Source: Lantana camara (taxonomy: Eukaryota > Streptophyta > Magnoliopsida > Lamiales > Verbenaceae). Taken from it: DNA of 64,000 bases. A program made the translations under genes and the position numbers. The stretch is taken from assembly GCA_037501455.1 (NCBI GenBank), contig CM074855.1, forward strand, positions 30,909,001 through 30,973,000, in the 5' to 3' direction. Below are positions 36,130 through 49,200 of the stretch, piece after piece (the stretch's first letter is position 1; the number at the start of each line of letters is the position of its first letter). A model generated the notes under the pieces. That model searched no databases, was not told the DNA's origin, and saw nothing but the letters and a program-made list of their open reading frames with translations.

Positions 36130-36319
36130 GTTACTTGGATCAAAACTTCCTCGGTTTATTCCTTATAAATTCAAATAGTCAAACGAACTCATCCTCCAAT
36201 TGCTTACACTTGAGCACATAATTTCCCTCCATAACTTCTTTGCCTTTCTTTACCATTTCTATTTGTTGCCCCATAACTTCAGTTCGACCTCCAAGATCTT
36301 GATTTATTCAGAGACTCTT
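36130..36319 (-). pseudogene. Coiled-coil ORF remnant, C-terminal end (element C)
   Basis: On the minus strand the end of the family ORF reads EGNYVLKCKQLEDEF, one stop, then LFEFIRNKPRKF and a TGA, matching the A copy residue for residue at most positions. The N-terminal part is lost at the 36319 breakpoint. Confidence 0.55.
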
Positions 36320-39300
36320 TGTAACGCCCCAGTTTTTTAGTCGCATAGCATGACGTATGTGTTTATCAATTTGCGCAAATTAATTGTTTATAAGTGTTTT
36401 ATATATTTTAATTTTATATATAAAATATTAATTAATCATATCTTAAGTTAATTAATATTAAATTTATGTTAATTCGTTGACAATTATATCTTAAAGCACT
36501 TTGTTTCATTTTAATAATGAATTTAAATTTTGTTATATTTTATGGAATATTGTGAATTTGTTTATGCATTGCTCATGAATGTTATAAATGTGTTTCGTTC
36601 TTATATGATTTGATATCGAAATTTCGTGAAAATTTAATATGTTGGAGATATACGTGTTATGAATGTTTATATATGTTCGTTTCATGTTTTCGGGTTCATT
36701 TGCATTAGTTTCAAATTTATTTTGTTCTTGGAATCCAAATCGGGGGCTAACGAGCAATTAGCGCACCCTTGGTTCCGTTTGTGATATCTTGAGCTAGGAA
36801 ACTCGGATTAGAGTTTCGTCAGCTTCGTTGAACTTGTAACGAAAATTTCAGTTTAATGAACTTATCCTCATATTTTTCCAAGATTATTTGAACCTCCGAA
36901 ATTCAACCAAAATGTGCTACGTTCGTCAAAACTGCCCCAGCTCACTAAAATGGCCATAACGTTCACAAACCTTGACCAAATTAACCATGGTTTGATTCCT
37001 TGGAACCCTAATTCAACCCTCTAACAACCCTTAATCATTCCAAACCGAACCAACCCTCCACACTTAGAGAAAATTCAGTAAAAATCCTCTGCTCTCCAGT
37101 TTTCCCATAACCCTTGCCATACTTGGAGATTCAAGGCTCAAATCTCTTCCAAACTTCATCCAATCCACAAGGTAAGCTTAGGGTTGTAATATACATTCAT
37201 TTATGATCATTTGGAACCATACATCCCTAATTTTGAGCTTGAATCCATGGAGATTTGAAGGCATGAGTGAATAGTTAGGTTTTAGCTTTAATTCTTGAAT
37301 CCATGTCTTGTGTTCGATTCTTGTATACCTGATTGTACTTGAATTTGATTTATGTATAAGTATGTGAAATCTCACCATGTTTGGAGCTTGGAATCGGGAC
37401 TGAAAATATGAGATTTTGGAGCTTGAGTGGAACCTTTTTCTTGTTGTTCTAGCTGCGTGACTTGCTGTCAGTTTTTGCATTCTTTTTGCTGCTGTGTTGA
37501 TGCTCTGTTGCTGCTGCTACTTTGTCCTGTTCTTATGATGTTTGTCCCCTGTTTTTGGCCTTGAACTGCTGCTGTCAGCTGCTGCTCTTTTCCTTGCTTA
37601 GTTGCTGTTCATTTTCAGCGGATTTGTGGGAACTTTTGTGCCGTTTTGCTGCTGCGTTTATTACCTTATTGGTCTGCTACCTGATGCTATGATTTTCTTA
37701 CCTTTGGAGCAGGGGATTTGAGTCTGTTTGCTGCCAGTTCTGCGCCTGGAATGAATCTCCCCGGCCGGGGAGATTTTAGGGATGAAATTGCCCGACCGGG
37801 GAGGCTTTATGCAGAAGCTACTGCATCTTTTTCCTTCTTTGTGCATGCATGTTGGGTTGGTGATTGTATATGTAATATATATATTAGTGCATGTGTATGT
37901 ATGTAAGTGTTGTGTATATATATATATATGTGATGTAGTATGTTTGTGCATGGGTATTATTTGTTACTACGTGAATGTGTTTGTATATATGTATATATAT
38001 GTGTCTGTGATATTATATGTAAATATGTAGAATGCATGCAAATGCGTATATTTAATATATAAGAAATGCATGCATGCAGGGTGTGTAGCACCTCTTAACA
38101 CGTGGAGGTGCCACACCCCCGCACTATAGGTCAATCTACATACGAAACGGTCAATCCGTACATGAACTAACCTATAGCGAACGGGTGACAATGCAATACA
38201 CGACAAGCTAGGCGGGATTACATATACATGCAACAAAATAAAGCGGAAGCATAAACTAGTCTCTATCAAATATTTCCATTCATCAGATCATGACATTTCT
38301 CATTTACCAATTAAAACATGTTCTAACTTTACATATCAATACATGATCATCTCCTAAAATACATAACCAATAATATTAAGCATAATTTCCCTAGAACAAT
38401 AATAAACAATTAAATAAAATGCACCGTGCTTGACTCGATTACAAGGACTGGACTCGACTCACTTCCCGCCTAGCGTGCACCTGCAATAACCTGAAAGGTG
38501 GAGGAGGCGTCAGTCTGTGAAGACCGAGTGAGGGGTTTAAATACATATTAGCGCAAGTAACATGCAAGTTATATTCTCGGGTAAAGATTTATAAAATAGA
38601 GTTATATATGTTCGAGAAGAAATACCCTTCGTCCGAGAATACAACTATCAATATTAAATACTTGTTCATTTTCATGCAATCAATACATGGCCCCGGCGAG
38701 TAAGGGCAGTCTCCAACCGAACTCCCAATGTACATGAAACATGTTTGCTTGATTATTAATCAATAGGTGATCATGCAATTCAATTATCGTGTAATTGTGC
38801 AATAGTGTAATCATATAACACGTTCATGGAATGGAAATCATGCAATAACCCGAGGACAATCCGTGGTGCCGGACCTGTCCCCAGTCTCCTTCTCCCTCCA
38901 ATGATGGAAAGGTAGCTAGCCTTTACCATCCACGACATGTTGAGCATAGGGTACATGAATCCCTAAGCCCGGAACTCCTTCCTCCACTAATCTCCTAGCG
39001 GATTCAGGGGTCATCCCAAATGTGGTGAGGATAGCGCCAGAGTTACCCGTCAGCCCTTGCTTTCCCGGTTAGCTCTAGCCACTACCCTCGGGCCCAACGT
39101 GAACGGTCATGCTACTCACCTAAACATGCACGAAACATGGCTTGCTTGCTTTTCATGAACATGACTTGCTTGCTTGAAATGATAAGCTATTTCATGAAAA
39201 ATTATAGATATAAATACCTTTTTGGTTGAAAGAGCACGTAAAGGTTATACAGGTTCTATATAACTAGCAAATAAACTCACCTGACAGGTGACACACGACT

Positions 39301-39587
39301 CGTGAATGCGTGAACGTCCTCATGCTCGACAATCTCCACCCTGGAGAATAACTGGACAAGAAACGGAGCAATGTATGTGCATGAGACCACTATTCAAGAA
39401 CATTATTTCATATAAGACGCACGGCGTGATCAAGTACGAGACATCATGCAATGAACAATGTGGCATATAAATATCATGTTTTAGCATGTAATTGATCATA
39501 TAATCACAAATTGGGGTCAATTCATCCATTGGAATTTGGATTCCAAAATTACAATTTATGCAGAATGTTTCTGCACTCCCAGGAGCC

Positions 39588-39759
39588 TGGGAATGGTCGT
39601 TCCAGGTTTTAGTGAAAAATGGGAAGGGTCGTTCCCCCACTCCCGAAACTGCTCCCCGAAGATGGGAACGGTCGTTCCCGTCCTCGCCGCCATGCACATT
39701 ATTCAAACTATGGGAACGGTCGTTCCCTATTTACAAAGGGAACGGGAAGGGCCGTTCCC
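39588..39759. repeat. Palindrome array in E left arm
   Basis: Five copies of GGGAANGGTCGTTCC-type words (39588-39759), mirrored at 41525-41696. The central dinucleotide is often TC instead of CC, so these copies are less perfectly palindromic than in the chromovirus or D. Confidence 0.85.
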
Positions 39760-40510
39760 GTTACGCAGAAGATGCAGAAAACAGAGCAGAAGAACAGGGG
39801 AGCTACGAACCAAGCTCCAATCTCCCCAAACACTTATAATTCAATTTCATAAACTATAATTCATAAAGAGAAGTATGTATACATGCTTGAGAGGTAATAA
39901 AACCCAACATAAACACATGTTTCATGCCTTGATCATCACAATTCTCACTTCAAGCTCAAATATCCAATTACCATATAATTCCATAATCTTCAAGATTCAT
40001 ACATGAAATTCAAGGCTAAAGCTTATAATCATGTTTTTTAACAACTAAAACATAAGTTATTACATCAAGATCCTAACCCTAGCTTCAAGAAATATTATCA
40101 AGAAATTACATATACAATCATGGATACCTTGGAATGAAAATAAATGGAAGAAGATGATGAATATGGATGCTTGAGCTTGAATCATGAAATTTCCTAGCAA
40201 ATTCTAGTTTGAAGATGATGATTTCCCAATTTTCTTTCTCCTTTGATGAAGGAACCGAGAGAGACCAAGAAGGAGAATGATGTGATAAAAATGAAAATGG
40301 AAAGGGATGGAAGAGATGCATATAACGATATATTTGGGGAAAAATTATAATATTTGCAATTAAATCCCTCAATTGTATAAGTTATGCAATTAGGTATATA
40401 AAGTGTGAAAAAGGTCAATTAGGTCCAAGAAAGAATCATGCAATTTAGTCCTTTGATTTGAATAAATGCCAATTAGGGACAATCAAGTAATTAAATCATG
40501 TCTGGACAGT

Positions 40511-40830
40511 TAATTACTTGATTGTCCCTAATTGGCATTTATTCAAGTAACTGTCTAGACATGATTTAATTACTTGATTGTCCCTAATTGGCATTTATTC
40601 AAGTAACTGTCTAGACATGATTTAATTACTTGATTGTCCCTAATTGGCATTTATTCAAGTAACTGCCTAGACATGATTTAATTACTTGATTGTCCCTAAT
40701 TGGCATTTATTCAAGTAACTGTCTAGACATGATTTAATTACTTGATTGTCCCTAATTGGCATTTATTCAAGTAACTGTCTAGACATGATTTAATTACTTG
40801 ATTGTCCCTAATTGGCATTTATTCAAATCA
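40511..40830 (+). repeat. Six 56-bp tandem repeats at the centre of E
   Basis: Units start with TAATTACTTG at 40511, 40567, 40623, 40679, 40735 and 40791; five are full and the sixth is partial. One further copy is inverted at 40460-40509. The unit body (ATTGTCCCTAATTGGCATTT) corresponds to U3 sequence about 220 bp inside the D LTR. Units differ by at most single bases (for example CTGCCTAG at 40664). Confidence 0.93.
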
Positions 40831-41524
40831 AAGGACTAAATTGCATGATTCTTTCTTGGACCTAATTGACCTTTTTCACACTTTATATACCTAATTGCAT
40901 AACTTATACAATTGAGGGATTTAATTGCAAATATTATAATTTTTCCCCAAATATATCGTTATATGCATCTCTTCCATCCCTTTCCATTTTCATTTTTATC
41001 ACATCATTCTCCTTCTTGGTCTCTCTCGGTTCCTTCATCAAAGGAGAAAGAAAATTGGGAAATCATCATCTTCAAACTAGAATTTGCTAGGAAATTTCAT
41101 GATTCAAGCTCAAGCATCCATATTCATCATCTTCTTCCATTTATTTTCATTCCAAGGTATCCATGATTGTATATGTAATTTCTTGATAATATTTCTTGAA
41201 GCTAGGGTTAGGATCTTGATGTAATAACTTGTGTTTTAGTTGTTAAAAAACATGATTATAAGCTTTAGCCTTGAATTTCATGTATGAATCTTGAAGATTA
41301 TGGAATTATATGGTAATTGGATATTTGAGCTTGAAGTGAGAATTGTGATGATCAAGGCATGAAACATGTGTTTATGTTGGGTTTTATTACCTCTCAAGCA
41401 TGTATACATACTTCTCTTTATGAATTATAGTTTATGAAATTGAATTATAAGTGTTTGGGGAGATTGGAGCTTGGTTCGTAGCTCCCCTGTTCTTCTGCTC
41501 TGTTTTCTGCATCTTCTGCGTAAC

Positions 41525-41696
41525 GGGAACGACCCTTCCCGTTCCCTTTGTAAATAGGGAACGACCGTTCCCATAGTTTGAATAATGTGCATGGCGGCGA
41601 GGACGGGAACGACCGTTCCCATCTTCGGGGAGCAGTTTCGGGAGTGGGGGAACGACCCTTCCCATTTTTCACTAAAACCTGGAACGACCGTTCCCA
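41525..41696. repeat. Palindrome array in E right arm
   Basis: Mirror image of 39588-39759, five copies. One visible difference between arms in this area changes a single base. Confidence 0.85.
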
Positions 41697-44267
41697 GGCT
41701 CCTGGGAGTGCAGAAACATTCTGCATAAATTGTAATTTTGGAATCCAAATTCCAATGGATGAATTGACCCCAATTTGTGATTATATGATCAATTACATGC
41801 TAAAACATGATATTTATATGCCACATTGTTCATTGCATGATGTCTCGTACTTGATCACGCCGTGCGTCTTATATGAAATAATGTTCTTGAATAGTGGTCT
41901 CATGCACATACATTGCTCCGTTTCTTGTCCCGTTATTCTCCAGGGTGGAGATTGTCGAGCATGAGCACGTTCACGCATTCACGAGTCGTGTGTCGCCTGC
42001 CAGGTGAGTTTATTTGCTAGTTATATAGAACCTGTATAACCTTTACGTGCTCTTTCAACCAAAAAGGTATTTATATCTATAATTTTTCATGAAATAGCTT
42101 ATCATTTCAAGCAAGCAAGTCATGTTCATGAAAAGCAAGCAAGCCATGTTTCGTGCATGTTTAGGTGAGTAGCATGACCGTTCACGTTGGGCCCGAGGGT
42201 AGTGGCTAGAGCCAACCGGGAAAGCAAGGGCTGACGGGTAACTCTGACGCTATCCTCACCACATTTGGGATGACCCCTGAATCCGCTAGGAGATTAGTGG
42301 AGGAAGGAGTTCCGGGCTTAGGGATTCATGTACCCTATGCTCAACATGTGGTGGATGGTAAAAGCTAGCTACCTTTCCATCATTGGAGGGAGAAGGAGAC
42401 TGGGGACGGGTCCGGCACCACGGATTGTCCTCGGGTTATTGCATGATTTCCATTCCATGAACGTGTTATATGATTACACTATTGCACAATTGCACGATAA
42501 TTGAATTGCATGATCACCTATTGATTAATAATCAAGCAAGCATGTTTCATGTATTTTGGGAGTTTCGTCGGAGACTGCCCTTACTCGCCGGGGCCATGTA
42601 TTGATTGCATGAAAATGAACAAGTATTTAATATTGATAGTTGTATTCTCGGACGAAGGGTATTTCTTCTCGAACATATATAACTCTATTTTATAAATCTT
42701 TACCCGAGAATATAACTTGCATATTACTTGCGCTAATATGTATTTAAACCCTTCACTCGGTCTTCACAGACTGACGCATCCTCCACCTTTCAGGTTATTG
42801 CAGGTGCACGCTAGGCGGGAAGTGAGTCGAGTCCAGTCCTTGTAATCGAGTCAAGCATGGTGCATTTTATTTAATTGTTTATTATTGTTCAAGGGAAATT
42901 ATGCTTAATATTATTGGTTATGTATTTTAGGAGATGATCATGTATTGATATGTAAAGTTAGAACATATTTTAATTGGTAAATGAGAAATGTCATGATCTG
43001 ATGAATGGAAATATTTGATAGAGACTAGTTTATGCTTCCGCTTTATTTTGTTGCATGTATAAGTAATCCCACCTAGCTTGTCGTGTATTGCATTGTCACC
43101 CGTTCGCTATAGGTTAGTTCATGTACGGATTGGCCGTTTCGTATGTGGATTGACCTATAGTGCGGGGGTGTGGCACCTCCACGTGTTAAGGGGTGCTACA
43201 GGGTGTGTGTGTACGTGTATATATGTATATATATATAGATATATAGGTGTGTGTTTGTGTAATAATTTATGCATGCATGTTTAAATTATTACCTAGTTGC
43301 ATGCATGTATTTAAAGTTGATTTATTTGATGTTTGCATGCATGAAATGATTTAAATGGAATTGTAAATGCATGCATGTTGTACGTATACATATATATATT
43401 TGCATGCCTATAAATATATATATCAATATATGATTATAGATTTATTTAAATGCTAGGATATATATTGAGTATTGTTTAATTTATTTGAATTATGAAAATT
43501 AAATTGTTACCCATTTCATGTTCTTATCTAATTTTCGATCTCGATTTGAATGTATTTATTTGTCTATTCTCTAATTGTAAACGTGTTATAGTACGTGATA
43601 TGATCGTTATATGAAATTCTTGAATTGAATTGTTATGGAATGTGTAAGGATTGAACTTAATGAATATGAACGCTTCCTTGAACGAATGAATGACTTGTCT
43701 ATATGCTCTAGATGCATTAATCGTGCACATGAACATGTTCAAGATATAATATCACCTCTTGTGCATTCAGACCATGTTCATAGCATTGCCGTTCGTCATA
43801 TATGGTTCATTTGGAGTCTTGAGTCTCACGAATACGTTACATTGTCCTTTGTACATTTTTCTCCATGGCGGAGACTTTTCGGGTTTATAGGACACTTTCG
43901 AGTCTTCTTTTCTTATTGGAATTGTTCGGTAAGAGGCGTACAGGTGGGTTTCTCTACTATTTAGTTAAACAACCCTATATACTTCCAATGTGCAAAGATT
44001 TCGACCAAAAATTATTATATGTATATAGAGTCGTTTTAAGAGTAAATGATTGCAATGTAAAGCCTTTATTTTATGAACCCTACCAAATGTTTTGACGAGA
44101 ATGAATGAATGAATGCACAGAACGGGGCCCAGGGACTTGATGTGAGTGGCTATCCGGGAAGGCATGGGCCGAATGTGATCCCTCACACTAGTTCCAACCA
44201 ATGAACGGCATAACCGGACCTCGTTAGGAGTTAGCGAGGAATGGAAGCTGAGTGCCATCTGGGGAGT

Positions 44268-44592
44268 CATGTAACCCCTTTTGGTCAATAAAGGAGGTGA
44301 CCGGGTCTTGCTAACGCGTCCACCAACCCGGAGAAAGAAGGTGTAAATGATCATGAATGTGCACGAAAGAATGTAATGCATGAAAGAAAGAATGAATGAA
44401 TGTTTAATGAATTACACAAGGTGTTGATTCATGTAACCCCTTTTGGTCAATGAAGGAGGTGGCCGGGTCTTGCTAACCCGCCCACCAACCCGGAGGAAGA
44501 AGGTGTAAATGATCATGAATGTGCACGGAAGAATGTAATGCATGAAAGAAAGAATGAATGAATGAATGTTTAATGAATTACACAAGGTGTTG
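44268..44592 (+). repeat. 162-bp tandem duplication in B LTR
   Basis: CATGTAACCCCTTTTGGTCA starts both units (44268 and 44430). Each continues through an AAGGTGTAAATGATCATG block and an (AATG)n tract to ACACAAGGTGTTG. A few substitutions separate the units. Confidence 0.85.
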
Positions 44593-45253
44593 GTTGGAGA
44601 TAATGCAAGCCCACTCACCGGGCCACAAAAGACCTAATGAAAATTGGTTGTTATAATCCCTTTTGATGATTTCTTTATTTCACCCATTTGGGAAAGGCTC
44701 TAAAAATCTCATTTGGGATTATAACTTGCATGTGAATGTTTAAATACTGTCTTATAGTATACTTATGCCTTGTTTTATACCCACCAGTCTTCTATAGACT
44801 GAACCCGGTTTGCTTTCAGTTTCTTTACAGGTTTGGAGTGCTAGGCGGGAAGTCGAGTCTGTCAAGTTTACTAGTTAAGTCTGGGTCACTTCATATGCAT
44901 TTTGTAATTAGATTGAATTTTACAAGAATAGATAAATGTTATGACTATGATTATGATTATGATTATGAAAATATGTTTATGTATGAATTCTCGGGAATAG
45001 GTCATGGTGCTAGTGGAACCCGTTATTTTGCTTGAATTGGTACTAGATTGTATGTTATGCTTCCGCCTTTGACATTTATCTTTGTTCTTTATGATTTGGT
45101 TGCTTTGGTCTAGTTCCCGTCTAGCCTTATGAGTGAGTGAGTCCCCGTTCGCTGTGAGCTGGATTCATGTATGGATTTTCCGTTTCATGGGTGGATCGGG
45201 CTCATAGTGCGGGGGATGTGGCGCCTTTCCGGTTGGGGTGCTACATCTTTAAG

Positions 45254-45265
45254 TGGTATCAGAGC
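45254..45265 (+). promoter_or_regulatory. Primer binding site of element B
   Basis: TGGTATCAGAGC eight bases after the LTR end, the same initiator-Met primer as A, D and the chromovirus. Confidence 0.9.
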
Positions 45266-45506
45266 CCGATTGCAAAACCGGTGTTGTCGTGTCGTGATTG
45301 AGTCAGTCTAGGTCGTACGGCTTAGGAATTACGTGATAATGTGTGCATTGCATCAATTTTGAACATGAAATTGTCTTTCCTTTTGAATCTTGTCGAATTA
45401 CCTGTTACAGTTTATATTGGATCCGTGCCTTTCGTGTTGAATATGTGTCATGGGCATGCACTAATCGCATGCATATATCTTTGAAATGAGTTATGATTTA
45501 TAGGTT

Positions 45507-46263
45507 ATGAAGATAATATCAAACCACGCCAAGTTCTACGATAACAACGAACTATTGCGAGTTCTTTCTGAGGCATGGAAGATGGGAACGATGCACTGGG
45601 GATGAATATAGAGAATTTGAAATGTGAGGCCTTCCTAGATGGAGCTAGAGTTCCAGGGTCAGGAGCCGGAATGGGAGGTTCGACTTTTGAAATGCAATGG
45701 GAGAGGAATACTTGGTGAAATAAGGGATTGATCAAGGGATGGTGGTGACTTAGAAGGTCGACATCTATGGTACTACTACATAGGTTGCCTTAATGAGATT
45801 CAAGGGGATCATTCAACCCAAAGAATGGAGTTAAGGCTTCTTGAAGGTAATTTAGTTCAAGGTTCGGACCATTGAAGAGGTACCGAGGATTGAGAGGAGT
45901 CAAGGTAAAATAAATCCGGTGGGAATTGAGCACCAAGGGTTGGCAAAGAAGGGTTTCTAAATAAACCTGGAGATTAGAAATCGAGTTTGTAGAGGTCAAG
46001 ATCGGGAAGAGTTTAGATTCGTGTGCTATGGATTTTGACTAAGATGGAAAACGAGTTGGGAAGGGAGTAGAGAAAGGCAAGTAACGTGGTAAATACAAAT
46101 TTATGGAAGGTGGCAATATTAATGACGGCATTTGAGTTCATTTTCCAAACTCAAGCTGAATTGTCGTGTTGTCAGGTTGAATTGGAAAATATGGAGTTAT
46201 AAATGGATACGATAAAGAAAGGTAAAGACTCGTTGCAAGGAAATCATGCGCTCAAGTATAAGC
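45507..46263 (+). pseudogene. Broken coiled-coil ORF of the non-autonomous family (B copy)
   Basis: It starts ATGAAGATAATATCAAACCA at 45507, identical to element A over the first 20 nt, and stays open for about 32 codons (MKIISNHAKFYDNNELLRVL). Stops follow. The conserved end is visible at about 46128-46260 as FEFIFQTQAELSCCQVELEN and GNHALKYK. The solo LTR F interrupts it at 46263 and the tail continues from 49633. Product unknown. Confidence 0.55.
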
Positions 46264-49200
46264 TGTAACAGCCCTACTCAGGGCCAAGTCAAGAAAGGTA
46301 AGTAAAGGGGGTAACTCAGGAAGCGTTTATAGCCTCGATCCTTGTTAATTCTCTCATGCATTGCATTTTATGTGACTTATGTGCTTTAATATGTTATAGT
46401 TTAATAAAAAGTTCGTGAATTTAATTCCTTCTTCTATTTAGCTTGTATCTTGAAACTCTTTCCATAAAATCCTAGAATTCTAATATTCATTCCCTTCTAG
46501 CACCTAAAACCCCTTCATATGCTTCAAAACCCATTCCTACAGTTTGGGTTGGAAATTACGAAAATACCCCTATAGCTCAAAAATATTCCTACATTTCCCC
46601 GAAGCACTTTCATTACCCAATATTGTAACCAAAAGAATCCTCACATTATTTCGAGGATCGTGATACCCTCTGTGAACCATAATTCCCATTCTAACTCTAG
46701 TAGTATCAAAAACCGGCGAAAACCCTAGCTTATGATTCGATCATCAATAAATCCCTACTCATCTACTTTTTGATATTCAAAATTATAACCAAAACAATTC
46801 ATAAATTATTTTATGAATTTTCATGCATTTACCAAAAACTCGATTTCACCATAGCATATTTTATAAATATTTTCCTTTCCAAAAATTATCATTTTATTTT
46901 GAACAAATTAGCTTTTATTCAATAGTCGAAATTATACTTGAAACGATCCTTGAATTTTCCTCTACATTATAGTGATTTTTCCAAACTTTAAACTTTATCA
47001 TAGCTTCGTTGATATAATTTTCCTATGATTTTCATCATCTTTAATACTCATAATTTATAAACGAAAGCTCTAAATATTCCACATTTATAATCAAAACAAA
47101 GCTCATTTTTCACTCATTCTTTCATCAATTCACTACTTCAAGTTTTTTACCTCTCGACTCTTGAATAAATTTTATATTATTTTACATTTATTTTTATTCA
47201 AAATGACATCATCCATGACCACATGATCTTCTAGAAGGATCAATTAAATGAGCATAATTTCTCCACATTTCCTAAGTAATTACCAAGCATTTGTTCATAA
47301 TATAATTTAACCACATCTCCTAATTAATTACCAAGCATTTGTTGAAATCATAAGCAACCACATCCCCCTTAAACTTTCATAAATTGCTCAAAGACCCCTC
47401 ATGACTACCTATAAATACCCCCCTTAAGCCTCATTTATACCTCACAAATCAACACACAAAATCACTCTCTTCTCTCCCCAACCTCACGCCATTCCCTCTC
47501 CATCTCTCTAAGGTATGTTTTTATTTTATTATTTCATGCTTTATATAATGTTCTTAGTATAATAATAATAGTAGCATGCCTAGGATTAATTAAATTATGC
47601 CTTAGGAATTTATTTTATGAAATATGTGCATAGTTGTTAGTTTAAATACAACGTGTGTACATTATGGAATTTTATTTAATTAAATTCATGAATTATGATA
47701 TGAAATGATGTGAATATGTATTTAAATGCTTATGATATTGTTTGATTAAATTCATGCCTAAAGTAATTTATTTAGAATTATTTTTCATAGAAAGTTCATA
47801 TATTTTGCTATATAATGCTTTAATCTTATGTTATGAATATGAATGTGATAGAACATGTTACACACCCTCTTTGAATATTCAAATAAGCTCAAGAACATGT
47901 TCTTAATTTTCTTGGATGTGTGTGTGTGCATGTGTGTGCCGTGACTAGTGTGTGTGTGTGTGTGTGAATTTGATTTTGTGTTATAAAGTGTTTAATTCAT
48001 ATGAAATTGAATAGTAAATGTTTTCAATAGTAATTTTGACTTTTTGGTCAACCAAAATACAATTAATTTCGAAATTAATTTTAAAATAATTATAAAATAG
48101 GTTTTGAAATTTTTAAAGAAAGATTTTTCCCGAATTTTCCAAAAATCGGTAAACTATGTAATATTTTCAAAGATAACCTACATTGTCAAATTTAACCATA
48201 AATCTTATTTCAAATCTTATAATTATAATTATCATATGGTATATATATATTTGATTAGCTAAAGATCCCATAAACCCTAAATTATTAATCAAATTCCCTT
48301 AAACGAGTAAATTTAGGGTTTACCGGGAAATCTTTAACATATTACATGATGAGTACCTTATGGTGTGTATGATTGATTAATTTGAATATTAGAACCTAGT
48401 TCTAAGCCAATAGTAGTTATTACTTTCAGGCGAGCATATAATTGAACAGTGGAATCCCAAGGATTTTATCTGGACCATCAAGACACTCGGTGAGGGTTAA
48501 AATGTTTTCAACTGGAATCATGCCTATACATATGTATCTATATAAAAACTATTTTCAAGCCTACCTACTATTTTGATTTATTACCCTATATACATATTAC
48601 TCTACTACAATGTCCCTCTTAAGGGAAAAATACTTTCATGCCGGAATCAACGTTTTACTAGAACATTATATATTTCAAGTCCATTTTATCAAAACATTGA
48701 TTCCGGGTTATGCAAGCAAAATATTGTTCTTGATTCCTGTTATGGGCCCCGGCTGTATTCGTAGCGAGCAATTACCCGGAAGGTATCGGGCCGAGGGTAT
48801 TTTTGGTGCTGCGGACTGCCACCACCTCTTGGTAGTGGTTTAACTGGAGGTTAGTTACTCCACGCCAAGGGATGAGGGAGAGATAGCTGCCTCCCGAATC
48901 TAGTTCATGGTCTCTAGGGTTGGCTCCCCTATTGACACCAAGGAGTAGCGGAGTTATTATCATATTGGTTTTACTGAAGTATCGGTGTCTTGATCAACGC
49001 CGTTACTATTTTATCATGATTTAAGGAGTTACGGAGAAGCCTAGCTTGCGGGCATTAAAGTTCTTGTTACAAACGGTTCATATTTCTACAAAGATTCCCA
49101 ATTACCCCTATCCCTTTTTTACAATTACTATGAACCGTTCCCTATTTGCTATATCCTATTGCCAATATGTTGATCAAGATCTTCTTGATTATATAAATAT

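Larger units (their letters stand above)
31065..36319 (-). mobile_element. Element C: truncated non-autonomous LTR element
   Basis: Left LTR 31065-33974, internal region 33975-36319, sense minus. The internal region ends abruptly at 36319 where element B starts. The rest of the internal region, the primer site and the 5' LTR are absent from the window. No polymerase genes. It shares with A the hairpin units, mid-element purine tract, intron-like segment and the end of the coiled-coil ORF. Confidence 0.82.
38084..43200. mobile_element. Element E: 5.1-kb palindromic LTR insertion, U5 ends outward
   Basis: It begins TGTAGCACC at 38084, ends GGTGCTACA at 43200 and is flanked by GGGTG duplications (38079-38083, 43201-43205). 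The two halves are reverse complements with no net length change: mirrored features always sum to 81284 (for example 39320/41964, 40194/41090 and 40118/41166). Each arm is the U5-side approximately 2.4 kb of an LTR related to that of element D. The first roughly 200 bp of U3 are missing and the arms meet in a 56-bp tandem repeat. There is no primer site, polypurine tract or coding region. All ORFs appear twice in mirror image. Confidence 0.9.
36320..45245 (+). repeat. Element B 5' LTR, split by palindromic insert E
   Basis: The LTR is TGTAACGCCCC at 36320 to GGGTGCTACA at 45245; without E (38084-43200 plus one GGGTG) it is about 3.8 kb. Features include the palindrome CTCCCCGGCCGGGGAG at 37757-37772 and a degenerate copy near 37791, a GCTGCT-rich stretch near 37490-37570, a 162-bp tandem duplication at 44268-44592, a (ATTATG)n-like tract near 44941, and a leader-intron candidate from CACAAG/GTAAGC (37172) to TTTACAG (44830). 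Confidence 0.82.

Noticed and set aside
37755..37805. CpG-rich palindromes CCCCGGCCGGGG as a gene promoter island
   Set aside because: They sit inside the B LTR at about the place of the palindrome arrays of the other LTRs, and no host gene follows.
39588..39759. Regular palindromic repeats resembling a CRISPR array
   Set aside because: Plant LTR sequence; the repeats are 14-16 bp with irregular spacing and no cas genes.
43635..43964. 109-codon frame in the B LTR
   Set aside because: Within LTR sequence, no domain, low-complexity surroundings; treated as chance.
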